Origin: Hyalella azteca
Taxonomy: Eukaryota; Arthropoda; Malacostraca; Amphipoda; Hyalellidae
Assembly: GCF_000764305.2 (NCBI RefSeq)
Contig: NW_025932495.1
Coordinates: 62,001-126,000 of the forward strand
Direction of reading: 5' to 3'
Length of the DNA stretch: 64,000 bases
In this document: positions 47,578 to 59,704 of the stretch, in pieces
Numbering within the stretch: position 1 is the first letter of the stretch
Layout: every line of letters starts with the position of its first letter
The notes under the pieces: model-generated
Databases searched by the model: none
What the model saw: the letters and a program-made list of their open reading frames with translations, nothing else
Told to the model about the DNA's origin: nothing
Position numbers and translations under genes: made by a program

Positions 47578-48767
47578 GGTCCCAGAAAATTATAGAGAAT
47601 TGGAGATGACTTGCCATTTGCAGATTATGTCGATGTCGTGCGGCTCTTTCTATCGCATTGTCGATGCAGATGAGAACATAATTCTATTTTATGCATAATG
47701 GGAAGACAATGAAAATGACTTGGATCAACCCTGATAATATGATCAACAATTTTAAAAAAATGCCTGCCTATATCAAAAATAGTTTGATTAGAGGACGATA
47801 TGCTAGTGGATGACTATATAACCTAAGACTGATAAATCCAATTACGGCAGATGATTATGGTCACGTACACCTGCTCATCGAGTCAATTGTATTCTGAAAA
47901 TAACTAAGACAAAATGAATTCAATACATTTACATTTTATACAAGTTACATTTTAATAATTTTCTTTGTGATTTATGAGTTATTTCTCTTTCTTTTGGTTA
48001 AAAATAAACTAGCTCACTAAGGCAAATTTATGAGGAGATTACTCCTAACTGAAAACAAGGTCCCTATGAACAACCAACTGTTCAAAAAAATAGTTACAAA
48101 AAAGGACTAATGTTTACTCGAAGCGAGTTTTCCATGCTTGGTGTTAGCTGTAACATTTTATTGTAGCCACTTCACTGATGCTATTATACGTAATAATTAT
48201 CAAGAAGGAAAGAAAAATTAAATTTTCGCCCAAACACTATAGATGACATTTCGAACTTCGGCTCCATCTTTAGTTCGAACTGTCGTCGGGGCTTGATTAG
48301 AAGTTCCGATGTATTAAACGTTCCCTTTGAAGAAATGATAAATTTTTGTTGCTCGTTGCTGTTCCCTTTGAAGAAACGATAAATTTTTGTTGTCCTTTCT
48401 TCGCTTTTAATATACAATTTTGATTTGTGGCTGCCCAGCCGTCTAGACTCCCATGAGTCACCTGTTGAACCTTGAGGAGCTGACACTCTTCAAGATGACA
48501 CTAATGTGGTCTTGAAACACTTCAAGACCACGTATTGCATGTACAATGATAACGATCAGCTCTAATGAAATTTGATGTTTCCGAATATACACTTGATTAT
48601 AAAATTAGTTTTCAAATTATGTTTTCTTTAAGTAATGGCTTCAACCTTTCTAAGGCATTTTCTCCCTCAGTTTGATGGGCTATTTTTACATAAAATGAAC
48701 TTATATAGAGATCGCGTGTTTTCTTATTATTTAAAGTTGTCAGCTAAATTACCTTAAATTATTCCAG

Positions 48768-49801
48768 CGAACGGTATTGATATCCCAGCCACCATCAGCC
48801 AGACTGCGAAGGCAGGTAAGGAATGTATACGGAATTATGAAGGCATTAATTGCAAACGACTTAAGTGAAGTTATGAGGTTGAATCAAATACCCTGAAATA
48901 TTAGTCGTAAACCTATGTTAACACCTTCATGATACTCAATTTCAAAAGTTGCGTAAAATATTCACGACTATCATTTTTTCACACATTTTTCCGTAAAATC
49001 ATAACGACTTATTAGAGAACAGGTTCATTTACGCACGGTTTCTCAGTTTATGAAGGGGATGATTCCGTGGTGGCTCTCAACGGCACAGTCCGTAAACAAT
49101 GCCTTTTGAAATCTTCACGAGAAAACTTCATGTTCGAGTTCTCCAGCTTGGGGCTCACCAAAAACAGCTTGCTGAGCAACATAATCAACAGCAGGTGATA
49201 GTGCGTGAATAACTTAAGGATGATTATCTCAACGCGGATAGAGATTTTTATTAATGTCAATTTGAGTTCATAATATGAAGTTCCAACATAACTTTAAGAA
49301 ATAATGTATGCGATGAAATAAATTTTTAATTATCATATTCAACTTTAACGGTAACTTATGAAAAGTATAGAAAATTTTGGAGTCTACTTAATGAGGGACT
49401 TTGAAATGGCTACTTTGAAATATTCTAATTTAAGTTTCTGTAATCCGATCTCCTGAAGCAACGAATAACCTTACATTGCTTCAACTCTCAGAATTCAGCA
49501 GTTGCGAGTAACCGGAATAGTGGCACGTGAGTTTAGCAGGCGCTTCCGACCGACGTGCGTCGTGTTCAGCCCGAGCCCAGCGGAAAGCGGTGCGATCGAT
49601 TTGGAAAAAATGGAAGGAATTTTTTTAATCTGGCTCGGTGCGGTGGTGGCTACTTGCATCGTCTTCGCTGTGGAGGTTTGGATCAGCAAAAGAGCTTCGA
49701 AGAAAATTGCGGGAGAGAAAAAGACTTCGGTTGACCAAATGGAAAAAATGGAGTCGGATAAACTGAAAGACACACGATCACAGGATGAAGAAGAAAAGTA
49801 A
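48768..49801 (+). CDS. IR gene 2 exons 13-15: S2 end, TM3, tail
   Basis: 48768-48815, 49023-49194 (9 nt longer than gene 1) and 49492-49801. TM3 reads LEKMEGIFLIWLGAVVATCI, then VFAVEVWISKR. The charged C-terminal tail ends at the TAA at 49799-49801. Confidence 0.85.
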
Positions 49802-51480
49802 CGAGTGATGATTAAAATAGCAGCATCAGACAAACTAGAAGACTGAAAGGCGATTAGTAGAAAGAGAACGCTTTAACAAAATAGTGCGATCAATTAACAT
49901 TGCCTCAGATGTGGGTAACTCCGGCTAACAGTAAGTCCGCTTTGCACAACACAGCCACTGCATCACAGCGCCGGAGCACAACTGGCCGGAGCGCAACAGG
50001 CCCTACCGCAACAGGCGGCGAACATGATTGCACTTCAATTCTTCATCTTGAACGTTGTTCACATTTGTCATAAATTCTTGTTCGTACAGGTAGGAGTCAG
50101 TTCAATTAGGTTTGAATGTTATTTTTCAATATTTTCCTGAAATATTCGACGGAGAGCCATATGAACCAAAAATTGAGAAATGAGCAGAAAATCGTGAAAG
50201 TCTATGTCACGTAAAAGATGAAGTAATTTTGGGTGAAATAATTCGAAATAATGTTTGAGAATTGTCAATAAGTTAAGAACACCTTCGCAAAGCCGAAATC
50301 AGTAGTCTTGAGGTCATAGTGAGTAGTGTAATAAATGATTCCACTATGTATTTTGTGCTCAGTAAAATAACAACGAAAAAATTATATGTTCATTCCAGGC
50401 TTGCCAGATGGCCTAAAAAATGGCCAAGTCCGCCTACAAAAAAGTCCTATATAACTTTAAGTATACTAGCACATTTGTAGGTTCCGGTGTAAAAATTCCA
50501 TTCCCTTTTTATTGCAGTTTTTTAATGGACAACGCAATAGAAAAATACTAAATCGCACAATTTATCCGGAAAAAGACCGTCTGGAAACCCTGGTTCATTC
50601 CAGTAGAGAAAATGCAGGCCGGACTGATGACATTGATTTTTGAATTGATACTGATAACAAATCACGCAATAATTGTGAATAAAGAATAATGTCTCCCAAT
50701 AAGAAAAAACACGATAGAAGCCTTATAAAAAATTGATAGCAAATGAAACGTCAAGAAAATTCAACATATTTTCATTGAAAATATTTCGGAGACATTTCGT
50801 AGAAGCGCTATCCGTGAAGGCTTGAAAATAATTGTCCGATTTCGTTCGAATCTGCCACATGCGATTCAAGCAAACAAATGTACGATAATAGTTACGTATG
50901 ATAGCCTGTTATTGTTGTACAACTCACTGCTCAATGTCACTGCACTTACATTCACAAATACATGATTGAATCACGGCTCGAGATCTAATTCTTCTGCTAG
51001 AAATTTCAGAACAAGAATCAGCAGAAGGTAACACAGGTAATTGAATGCAACCGTCCGTTCTGTTGTACCAGTCGTAAATGCATCAGGTGTCTGAAATGCT
51101 TTATGGGCGCCACGAAGTTCACCACGCTAGACGGCTTTCATTTTTGTTTTTCGGCGTGGCGATATTCTAATTAAAATACGCTAATTTACGCGCCAGGCGA
51201 CTATAAAGAGGCTCTCAACCAGAAGCTGCCGGGAGCGCGAAGTATGAAAGTGTTAGTGGTTTACTACTGATCGAAGATTCTCAAGTAGAAATTGATACGA
51301 CCATGATATTCACATAATTTGTTTACTCAGTTCAATTCTTACGATGTTAGCTGACATTTAAATTTTGGAAATTGATGGTTAGACCGAATGACATTTAATT
51401 ACTACACAAGTAAGTGTTCGCAACCAAAGTATGCGAAAATTATATGTTCTGCGCCATAAGCGAGGTTGACATGAAGTGAC
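49802..51480. other. 3' flank of IR gene 2
   Basis: Related to the 3' flank of genes 1 and 3. Apart from the MITE at 50396-50592, nothing recognisable is present; no coding region was supported. Confidence 0.55.
50396..50592. mobile_element. 197-bp hAT-like MITE with 8-bp target duplication
   Basis: Ends are CAGGCTTGCCAGATGG and CCGTCTGGAAACCCTG, 16-bp inverted termini with a few mismatches. The flanks are GTTCATTC (50388-50395) and GTTCATTC (50593-50600). The homologous site near 35655 has a single ATTCCAGTAGAG, an empty site. No coding capacity. Confidence 0.85.
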
Positions 51481-52100
51481 AATTACGACCGGATTTGGAA
51501 ACTTTGGAATTACGACCGGATTTGGAAAACAATTACGACCGGATTTGGAAACTAATAGCTGATATAAACATTTTTTCAGAGATCGATGTTGATTCCGACG
51601 AAAACAAAAATCGCCTCCAAAACATCATTGAAGGAAAAAAATTTATGTGTGGTAAAAAAACTCGCTACCAGCTTGAGACTGGAAAGATAATTTCAGTCCA
51701 CGGGAGAAGGCTATAAAAACATTTAATACTTCAGATAGTGAAGCTTATTTACAGCTTTCGGAAATGGGTCAAGTAATATCAGGATTAGTCACCCAATGCC
51801 TTGTGGTGACCATACAACTGACTTTTACAAGTATTCTAAATCAGTTTTATGTAATAATTTATGCACGAATATCTGGCTACAAACGAAGGTAAAAATCCCT
51901 CATATTTTGCACTGAAAAAAAGCTAACAATCATTATAACAACTACCACTCAATCACCATAATCATCACCCTCATCAGGAGTTGTTGAACTACCATGACAT
52001 TGTTACTGCTGATGACATCGATGCACAAGAAATACTGGATATCGAAGCAAACAAAACAATGAACACCATCATCACTGCCATGCAGTGAAGATTATAAATA
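51481..52100 (+). pseudogene. relic IR exon 1 with disrupted frame
   Basis: ATG at 51764 reads MGQVISGLVTQCLVVTIQLT, a signal peptide closer to gene 1 than to genes 2 and 3, followed by stops. 51975-52090 still resembles the later part of gene 1 exon 1 (ELL..HDIV..DDIDA). Just upstream, AATTACGACCGGATTTGGAA is repeated three times (51481-51560). The rest of the exon lies beyond an inserted element, at 54014-54150. Confidence 0.7.
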
Positions 52101-54011
52101 CACAGTCAATCAGGTCTTGATCGATCGACGGAGATTGATGTGGTTCGATCACGAATATTAATGCATATTCCTGCTCGATCGACGAAGGCAAAACCCAATT
52201 TGGATGGATACTGTAGGGGGCAATGTCGCGGGGCGCACCACCGATTAAAGAGGGGCAATCTATGCCGATTCAGTATAGATCTTCGAAGTTTCTGCATCTG
52301 ATAATTTCTTGAGTCGAATAATCTGCATCGAACAATGTCGTATCTATACTAGCTGAAGTCGAATCTGCATTAATCGATGTCAAATCATCATTGATCTACG
52401 TCGAATCTACATTAATCGATGTCTAATCCGGATTAGTTGAGAAATGCACAGCAGTTGAGTTTGACCGTTGGTCGACTACGCGAAAACAAATAAAAAAATG
52501 TTCTCTCTTTTTCCGATATCATCGACACGTTACTAGTTACTATGACATGTCAGATTAGATAGTCGTCGCTGTCGAACATATGCATCGTATATACACTTGC
52601 AATATCAATTGCAATTCAATTACTAATGATGCAGAGAAGTTACAAGTAATTCACCGCTAAGTTCTCTTACCGGATTAACGTCGACTGCAGCTCCAAGATT
52701 CGAACGCGGAATTTCGCGTCCGAGTTTACGCCTCAGCCCACTTGACCACCGTGGCACCTTACCACGGCGAGCTCTATCAACTACATAATGTAACTACGAA
52801 ACGAATGGCTTCCAATCGTCAGGTAAATCGAGGAATAGCCACATTTGTGGAGGAACTGTTTAGAGATCATTCATTTATATTTATTTTAGGGGAATGAATG
52901 CAGTTTCTATTCATTTGAACAAGAATATTGCCAGTATTGTAAAGGAGACAGACAAGCACTGTTTCTCTTGCCACTTTTTATGATGTTCGGGCAGTCGAAG
53001 TGCCATTACTTCCATATTTCCGCAATTTATTAACAAGTTAGTTCTCTGGTTTATATAAATTTTATAATGGAGCTGATAAATTTGCATAGAAATGTATTTC
53101 TCATTATTTTTATTGACTCAAATCAACCCCGTTGAAAAATGGAAGCAAATGTGAAATGATTAATGGAACACGCTACAACAGCTGTATGAAAATATGTTGA
53201 ATATGAAGTATGAAGAAGTTTATGATGGGATCTTTTTAAATAAAAATATTGTTAAGCTTTGAAGCAGTTTGTTCAACCGACTTTTAGTCGATAGAAGGCT
53301 ATTTATATCTTGCATGTAGAAAACGTTTTCTTTACGTCATTAGAAAAAAAATTTTAAGGCAAACTAATCGAAATATCCTGAACATTATTAAGGTAAGGTA
53401 ACATTAAAGCTTAAACGTTCCTCTTTGCGGAAGCGTAAAAAGTATTAAAATAATTACGTGGTATAATAATCGTAACTGGCATCAGAAGTGGACCCGAAAT
53501 AGCTCATTCTATCACCTGAACTAGATTGAACATTATTAAGGTAAGGTAACATTAAAGCTTAAACGTTCCTCTTTGCGGAAGCGTTCAAACTGGGAAAGCT
53601 AGTAAAACACTTGCGTATTTAAAAGTATTAAAATAATTACGTGGTATAATAATCGTAACTGGCATCAGAAGTGGACCCGAAATAGCTCATTCTATCACCT
53701 GAACTAGATTGAACACAACTTTAATTGGGTAATCATAAATAAAAGTGCATATCAAGTTTCGATTCATTATTCTATTAGATTGAATAGCCAACCGACATGT
53801 TTGCGCATGATTTTTTCGGTTTGCTCTGTAAAGTTGCCCACACTCTGATACTTCGATCTGCAACGATAAACCCACAGTCGATAGTTCGCCATGCATCTGC
53901 ATAGATTATTCAGGGAAATTCGACTTCCAAATCTTCGAGTGGTCGGATCTTCCGCGAAATGCAGTAACCCACACTAATCGACATCGTTGCCCATATTGGT
54001 GATTGACTGGG
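52101..54011. mobile_element. 1.9-kb TA-flanked element with 11-12-bp inverted ends
   Basis: Starts CACAGTCAATCA and ends TGATTGACTGGG, flanked by TA on both sides. Gene 2's relic (about 37055) has the uninterrupted CTATAAATATGATT. No transposase was seen. Contents: TCGA-rich subterminal repeats (52330-52440), a tRNA-like SINE head (52678-52762) and a direct duplication of about 180 bp (53381-53520 and 53521-53705). It looks like a Tc1/mariner-type non-autonomous element. Confidence 0.7.
52678..52762 (-). repeat. tRNA-derived SINE head (Pol III A and B boxes)
   Basis: On the minus strand the A box TGGTCAAGTGG (52738-52748) fits the consensus exactly. The B box CGTTCGAATCT (52696-52706) fits in 9 of 11 positions, at normal spacing. 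The acceptor stem does not pair, so it is a SINE or tRNA relic rather than a tRNA gene. Confidence 0.6.
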
Positions 54012-55120
54012 TATGATTTTTAACACTTCGCTTGCGAAGCCGATTTCATTATTGCGGCCTGAGTGCTCGACCAGAACTCTGCATGCGGTGTTTGTTTCAA
54101 TTCTACAGTTAGTTTCTCAGTCTATTGTGTCCAACTCGAATTTATAATTGAACTAAATTAAGTGTGTAATTAGAATGAATATTGCTTAAAATTCAAGGAA
54201 ATCTATAAAATCAGGTATATATTTCATTTGAAAACAATATCTAAGTCTAGTTCACACTGCTGTGGAATAAAAGTAAGGGACAGAATTGTTTATTAAATAT
54301 TCATTTGTCACTTATCGTCATGCCTATTTTTTATTAAATCTAATAAATACGATCCCCGGTTAAATTATATAGTCAGAACGAATCGCGATCCAAGAGTTAC
54401 TATTTTGCGCGCTATGAGAGACTAATTAAGTAGCTTCTGAGCAGAAGCTGCCGAATGCACAAATTCTGATAGGGTTAGTGGTGTGTTCGTGATCGAAGAT
54501 ACAATAAATTGGTATTCATACGATTACAGTATCAGTATAACTGGATCGCAATTCGCCCCTTAATTTACATTAATCCTGCTACCAGCTCGATGGAAGCACA
54601 ACATCTTCTGCTCACATAATGTTTTTCAATATTTCATCTTGTAGCTCAATTGAGCGGTTAGTAGTAATCACGTTTTTGTGGCGTTGCTGAACGCCAGCAA
54701 TAATCCCAAGACATTTGAGTTCCATAGGTCAAGATGATGGAATCACATGTGCGTTTCTGAAAGTAAGTCGAGTTCTTATGAACGGATACTAAAATGCATC
54801 AAAGATGCTTGCTATTTGTAATTTCTTGCACCATCATTGACTATTACACCGCAATGTTTACAGAAGTGACATGTTTAAATTAATTAAATGGTAGTTGTGG
54901 TTGGGTAGGTTATTCTTAAAATTCACTCTCACTAGCTAGCTAAAAAATTCACTAGCTAGAATCATTTATTCAATAACAGGAAGTTCAACCTGAAGAACAT
55001 GATTGTCCATATTGCTCGATGCTTGCTCTTTTCGTAATAAATCTGACCTTTTAGTGCATCTATGCAATGACAATAAAATTTTAAAATGTCCTTTCATTGA
55101 TGGATAATCGCCCACAATCA
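54012..55120 (+). other. rest of relic exon 1 and 5' flank of IR gene 3
   Basis: 54014-54150 is the decayed HAELGLR...HHVSAS part of the relic exon. 54200-55120 parallels 37230-38760 upstream of gene 2. No other gene was seen. Confidence 0.6.
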
Positions 55121-55122
55121 CA

Positions 55123-55155
55123 TATAAGAGGATACGGAGTGCTGCGAAATCTCAG
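55123..55155 (+). promoter_or_regulatory. core promoter of IR gene 3 (TATA plus Inr)
   Basis: TATAAG at 55123-55128 and TCAG at 55152-55155, with +1 A at 55154, exactly 31 bp downstream. Sequence and spacing match gene 2. Confidence 0.65.
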
Positions 55156-55301
55156 CTCAGTTCTATTCTGACGCTGTTAAAACGCATTGTAATTTTATGA
55201 ATCAGCAGAAACTCCGAACAATATTCCTTGCACGAACAAATTATCGGAAGCAAAGCATTCGAAAAAGATCAATTCGGCTCCAGTACATCGGGCTAGAGGA
55301 A

Positions 55302-55839
55302 ATGGGTAACTTGATATTAGGTTTAATCACTTTATTCCTTGGGGTTACCACACAATCGAGTTTTACAGGTGATTCAAATCAACACAACGTAACAGTTGGA
55401 AATACGGTGAAAAATCTGGCAAATTTCGAAAGAGAAAATTCATTCGATTTTACACCGAACAAAGAAAAGAACGTTCTTAATCATTTGGATTACATCCAGC
55501 ATCATGCTTTGTTGAACTATCGTGGCAATTTGAATGCCTCTATCGTCAATGCAAATGATATGTTGGATATGGACACAAATGAGAAACAGAAGAACACCAC
55601 AATCACTGCACGTGATGAATTTGACTGTGATTACTTCGATGACAAAGAAGATATCATTAGCGACGATAATGACGAAGAAGAAGAAGAAGAGGAACAAGAA
55701 GAAGAAGAAGAAAGAGAGGAACAAGAAGAAGAAGCAAAAACTGCTGCCTGGACCTCTGCTTTCGCCGGAGTCATGCACGCAGAGCTCGGCCTGAGGCACG
55801 CGGTGATCGTCGCGCCTCTACACCACGTCTCTGCTTCCA
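55302..55839 (+). CDS. IR gene 3 exon 1: signal peptide and acidic tract
   Basis: Differs from gene 2 exon 1 by only a few residues; the acidic E/Q repeat is identical in length. Ends at CCA|GTGAGT. Confidence 0.8.
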
Positions 55840-56334
55840 GTGAGTCCAGCGCGTGCTCTCTGTTGAAGCCAGTCTCTGGTTTGAGTAAATTCACTGTGTT
55901 ATTGGATTAAATATTTTATCGAATACAAGTATATAAATAAAATCAGATCCTAGCTCTAACGAAATTAATGAAGTCCCAAATTCGAATTCCCACTGTGCAA
56001 AAAGAATCAAATTCAGTGTGAATGCTATCTAAAAAATATATCTGTCTCTTAATCACATAAGACCATTCATTGAATCTAATGCATAAAATTTCCATCTGAT
56101 TTGTATCAAATATCTAAAACTGACAAATAAATTATTTTTCTTGTGGGAGCAAGTAATTTCAAATGAACACTCAAGTCTACTCATGCAGCTTTGAAATATT
56201 TACTTTCTAACTATCAGAGACAACTTTCGCTTAAAATACTCGGTTATTTTAAATCAGTTACTACTAACGCTTATATGTTAAAAATGTATAGTGGATTTGT
56301 TCTACAATTTTCTTTTTGTTCTTATTACCTTCAG

Positions 56335-57499
56335 TTATGGAGTCTCTCCAGCGCTCGCTCTGGGCAGGGCAAGTCAGCACCTACCTCGTCAGGGAGGCCA
56401 CCCCTCCCCCCGACGTCAGCTGGATACCCACAAGTAGGTGGCGAAGTTAGGGCAGTATGTTGAGTAAACTATAATTCTAAATTCTAGAGTTATGAATTAA
56501 ATTCTAAGCACGGACTAGACCGCTAGAGGGCATTGGCATAGAATTAAGCTATGATTTGAATTATCCCCGCTCCATTTTAACTGCACATATCGCCTCGAAC
56601 TCACAACAATTAAACACCTCTGAGGAAAGTCTAAATCCAAATAATTGAACATGCAAGGAATTGTAATTTTACTGATTATTGAATAAATTATTTAACTCTG
56701 TAAAATGAGTGATAAAATTTATGTTAATTCTATATTATATATTGTTTCGACAATGTCGAAACCAATTCGACCGATTAAAAGCCTTCTCCATATTCGAATT
56801 GGGTGCGATATTAGATAATCATCCATGCATATGGAAATGTTCAATTTTATAATGCATTATATAGACGCTGATTATTGTCTAGGAAATCAAGAGCAGCGAG
56901 GAAAACAAAGAGTCCAGAGAAGCGGCTTAGTCTTCATGAAGAAGAAATTTTCTGGTACACTTGAGGTAGCCCCACCTCGCAAGACTGCTTCAATTCGGAC
57001 ATCGTCCAGTTTCATGCAAAATAGTGCCTATATACAAAAAATAGATTTCCAGCATGTACATCATGAAAACAATAAACTGAAGGTGTGCGGTGCCGAACAT
57101 TTTAACTACACAAAACAGGAGCAGTTTAAATCCGAAGAAATAGATGTTGACACCAATTATTTCTCATCTTCTGCTGCTAGTATAAGTAAAATCAAGGAGA
57201 AATTAGTGAAAGATCTCTTCCTGGAGCCAGCCCTTGTAAAAGAGATTAATAAACCGAAACGAATTCAAGAAGAAAACCAACAAAAGCGGAAATGTAAGCC
57301 AAAGTTTCACAATGCCATAAGTTTCACAGATGAAGATATGAGTAATCTGTCAGAATTTGATTCGTTGAAAAACCCCGATCATTTCTTGGAGGATTTCACC
57401 ATGGATTTCTTGTCACGGCGTTTGCCTGGAGTCCCGAGAACCGACGTGGCAATTTTGCTCGTTGGGCCCCAGAACTGGACCCTCGCTGCAGCGGGCGTG
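56335..57499 (+). CDS. IR gene 3 exons 2-3: ectodomain
   Basis: Exon 2 56335-56433 and exon 3 56883-57499. The plan is as in gene 1 but without the tandem duplication, so this is the ancestral arrangement. Exon 3 has LVKDLFLEPALVKEIN, the Lys-rich stretch and ends TLAAAGV. Confidence 0.75.
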
Positions 57500-58021
57500 G
57501 TAAGTATTTTAAAATATTATTCATTTACCTCTTATTGTTAATTATTATTGTTCACTTGCAATGCCATGTTCCAGTGTAGGTGTATATTTCTTCAGAAGCA
57601 ATTCTCTTTCGATTCGAGCAATCTTCAGAAGCAATTCGAATGTATTTCGATATCTCGAAATACATTCATCTACTTGATTGAATATAATATTTTACAACTG
57701 AACTGACCCAGTCATGAATATTCATCGAAATTTAAGTAAGGATAAGAATTACCTTAGACGATATTAGCCGCGCAGCCGTGCGATAAGTGCCACAAGTAAA
57801 ATTGTTTTGCTCAATCTCACAAAGTATTTAAACATTATACGAAATATCATTTGAACACGTTTATTAGGACACGCTAGTGTCACGTTAGTAGGACAAGTGA
57901 AATTTATAATTAATCAAAATCATATTTGGTTGGTTGTGATGTAAAAAATAAATTTTCACTAGTTCACACAAGATAGTTCCACATGTATATCTGTGTCCTG
58001 ATCCATACTACTCCTCTGCAG

Positions 58022-58048
58022 ATCTTCAGCAATAACGTGCTTGGAGCG
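58022..58048 (+). CDS. IR gene 3 microexon 4 (27 nt)
   Basis: Identical to the gene 1 microexon (IFSNNVLGA), with the same CTCTGCAG acceptor and GTGAGT donor. Confidence 0.6.
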
Positions 58049-58409
58049 GTGAGTAAAATAGGCTCTAATTCAAACAATTATGTTATTGAACAATAAATAA
58101 ATTGTTATAGGAACAATGATTCATACGTAGTTAGTGCATTGACCACATATCGTCGTATCCTAACAGCGGATTGAACTCCTAAATACAGTATTCTACTTGG
58201 TAATATCTGATGCTTCACAAAAAAGGTTAACGGAAACCTGCAATAATTTTCATTATCCGACTAAAACACATTCCAATCGAGCAGGAAACTTCCTTTGAAT
58301 TTATACATAGTACCGAATTGAATAAGTGAAGGTAATGCGGTTAATATTTGATTCATATTGTAAAGTAGGATATAGTTGAGTTTTAATTTATACTAGATGA
58401 AGTATAAAG

Positions 58410-58931
58410 TTTCGTTTCGTCTCTGCCATCAAAAATTCAAACCTTAATTTAGAGCACTTCTGAAGATCCTAGAAACTTGAAATTTGGCATGCATGCTTAT
58501 ATGCTACCCAACAATTCAAGATTTAATCATCAGAAGTAATAAGGTAAAACAATTTTTTTAATTAAAAAAAACTGAAAATTCACGGTTGGCAATCGAGATT
58601 TTTTTTCGAACATCCAGAGTTGCCAACCCTGGAAAATGATTTGAATTGCTAAAATTGCTAAACTAAAAAGTAGAAAGTAAATAAGTATAAAAAACCAGTT
58701 CCAAAAACCACGTTTTTCTGGTGGTTACAAAACTAAAAACAATGAAATAAAACAAACAAAAAAAAACTTTTAAAAACCACATTTTCTTAACGGACAACAA
58801 AAGAAAAACATTTACTCCTACATAACATTACATAACATGTTACATAACTTTATTGTTATGTAAGAGTTAATGTTTTTCTATTTTGTCCGTTAAGAAAACG
58901 TGGTTTTCAAAAGTTTTTTATTTGTTTTATT
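58410..58931. mobile_element. insertion with long hairpin (foldback) in IR gene 3 intron 4
   Basis: Absent from the gene 1 intron (about 17175-17220). The right half is an imperfect inverted repeat with arms of about 80 bp: 58744-58831 against 58853-58931, sharing TTTTCTTAACGGACAA and its complement. The left half contains AGAGTTGCCAACCCTGG near 58616. No coding capacity. Confidence 0.65.
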
Positions 58932-59299
58932 CTAAGTTTTATCTCAATAAAAAAATGAAGATTTTATAAATAGCCTATAAAAAATTTCTAAAATTGGCTC
59001 CTTAAATAAAATCTTGGCTGTAGTAAAAACACATCGGAACTGGAAAAAATTAATAATAGTGTGGCAGATTCTGTAATATGTCACTAAATGTTTGCCTTTC
59101 ATTTAGTTACCAATTTTATACGAATATTAGTATTATAAATTATTAGTAATTATAAATTATTGAAGACACTGAATCCCATATAAACTGTGCGTATGGCAAT
59201 CCACGGAGTGTTGTATGAAGAACCCTCGAGGATTATACGAATAATCTTTGAATCAAAAAGGAATCTACCTAGCGAAGGAAAATTTTGCATATTATCTAG

Positions 59300-59580
59300 A
59301 CGCAGAGTGTCGTAGATATACGCAGAGTGTCATAGATATACCCATAGCATCATTGATATACTCAAAGGGAGATAGATATACGTAGAGTGACACAGGTATA
59401 TTGATATATACGCTGCGAGTCATAGAAATACGCAGAGTACAATAGATATGCCCTGAGTGTCATATACATACGCATAGGGCCATAGATATGCGGAGAGTTT
59501 CATAGATATACCCAGAGCATCATTGATAGAGAGTCAGAGTGCCATAGATATCTAAGCAAAGACATTAGCAGAGTGCCTTT
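59300..59580 (+). repeat. intronic minisatellite before IR gene 3 exon 5
   Basis: A shorter, more diverged counterpart of 17636-18240, with units of the type AGAGTGTCATAGATATACGC, ending in the same TTAGCAGAGTGCCTTTGCAG acceptor. Confidence 0.8.
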
Positions 59581-59584
59581 GCAG

Positions 59585-59704
59585 CGAGACACGCTGCTGC
59601 TGTACCCAACAGACGGGGAGGTGACGTGCTCCAAGCTGTGTCCCCTCCTACCGTTGGCGGTCAAAGTGGGGGTCTTTGGTCGCACAGCCCCACATCACCT
59701 TCAG
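59585..59704 (+). CDS. IR gene 3 exon 5
   Basis: 120 nt, phase 0: RDTLLLYPTDGEV, TCSKLCPLLPLAVKVGVFG, ending CAG|GTGACG. Absent from gene 2. Confidence 0.65.

Larger units (their letters stand above)
38945..49801 (+). pseudogene. IR-like gene 2, lacking exons 2 (part) to 5 as assembled
   Basis: Exons present: 38945-39482, 40018-40044 (exon 2 stub), 40091-40208, 40417-40487, 40626-40814, 42409-42567, 42848-43328, 44235-44449, 44608-44716, 48768-48815, 49023-49194, 49492-49801. From exon 6 onward all frames and phases match gene 1 and S1, TM1, TM2, S2 and TM3 are intact. The exon 2 stub runs straight into the intron before exon 6, so no donor remains. Exon 1 (phase 1) cannot join exon 6 (phase 0) in frame. 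The GTG at 38840 corresponds to an ATG in gene 3, so the conserved MGNLILG start at 38945 is preferred. It may be an assembly artefact rather than a true pseudogene. Confidence 0.75.

Noticed and set aside
52678..52762. Functional tRNA gene
   Set aside because: A and B boxes are present, but the 5' and 3' ends do not form an acceptor stem and the B box has mismatches.
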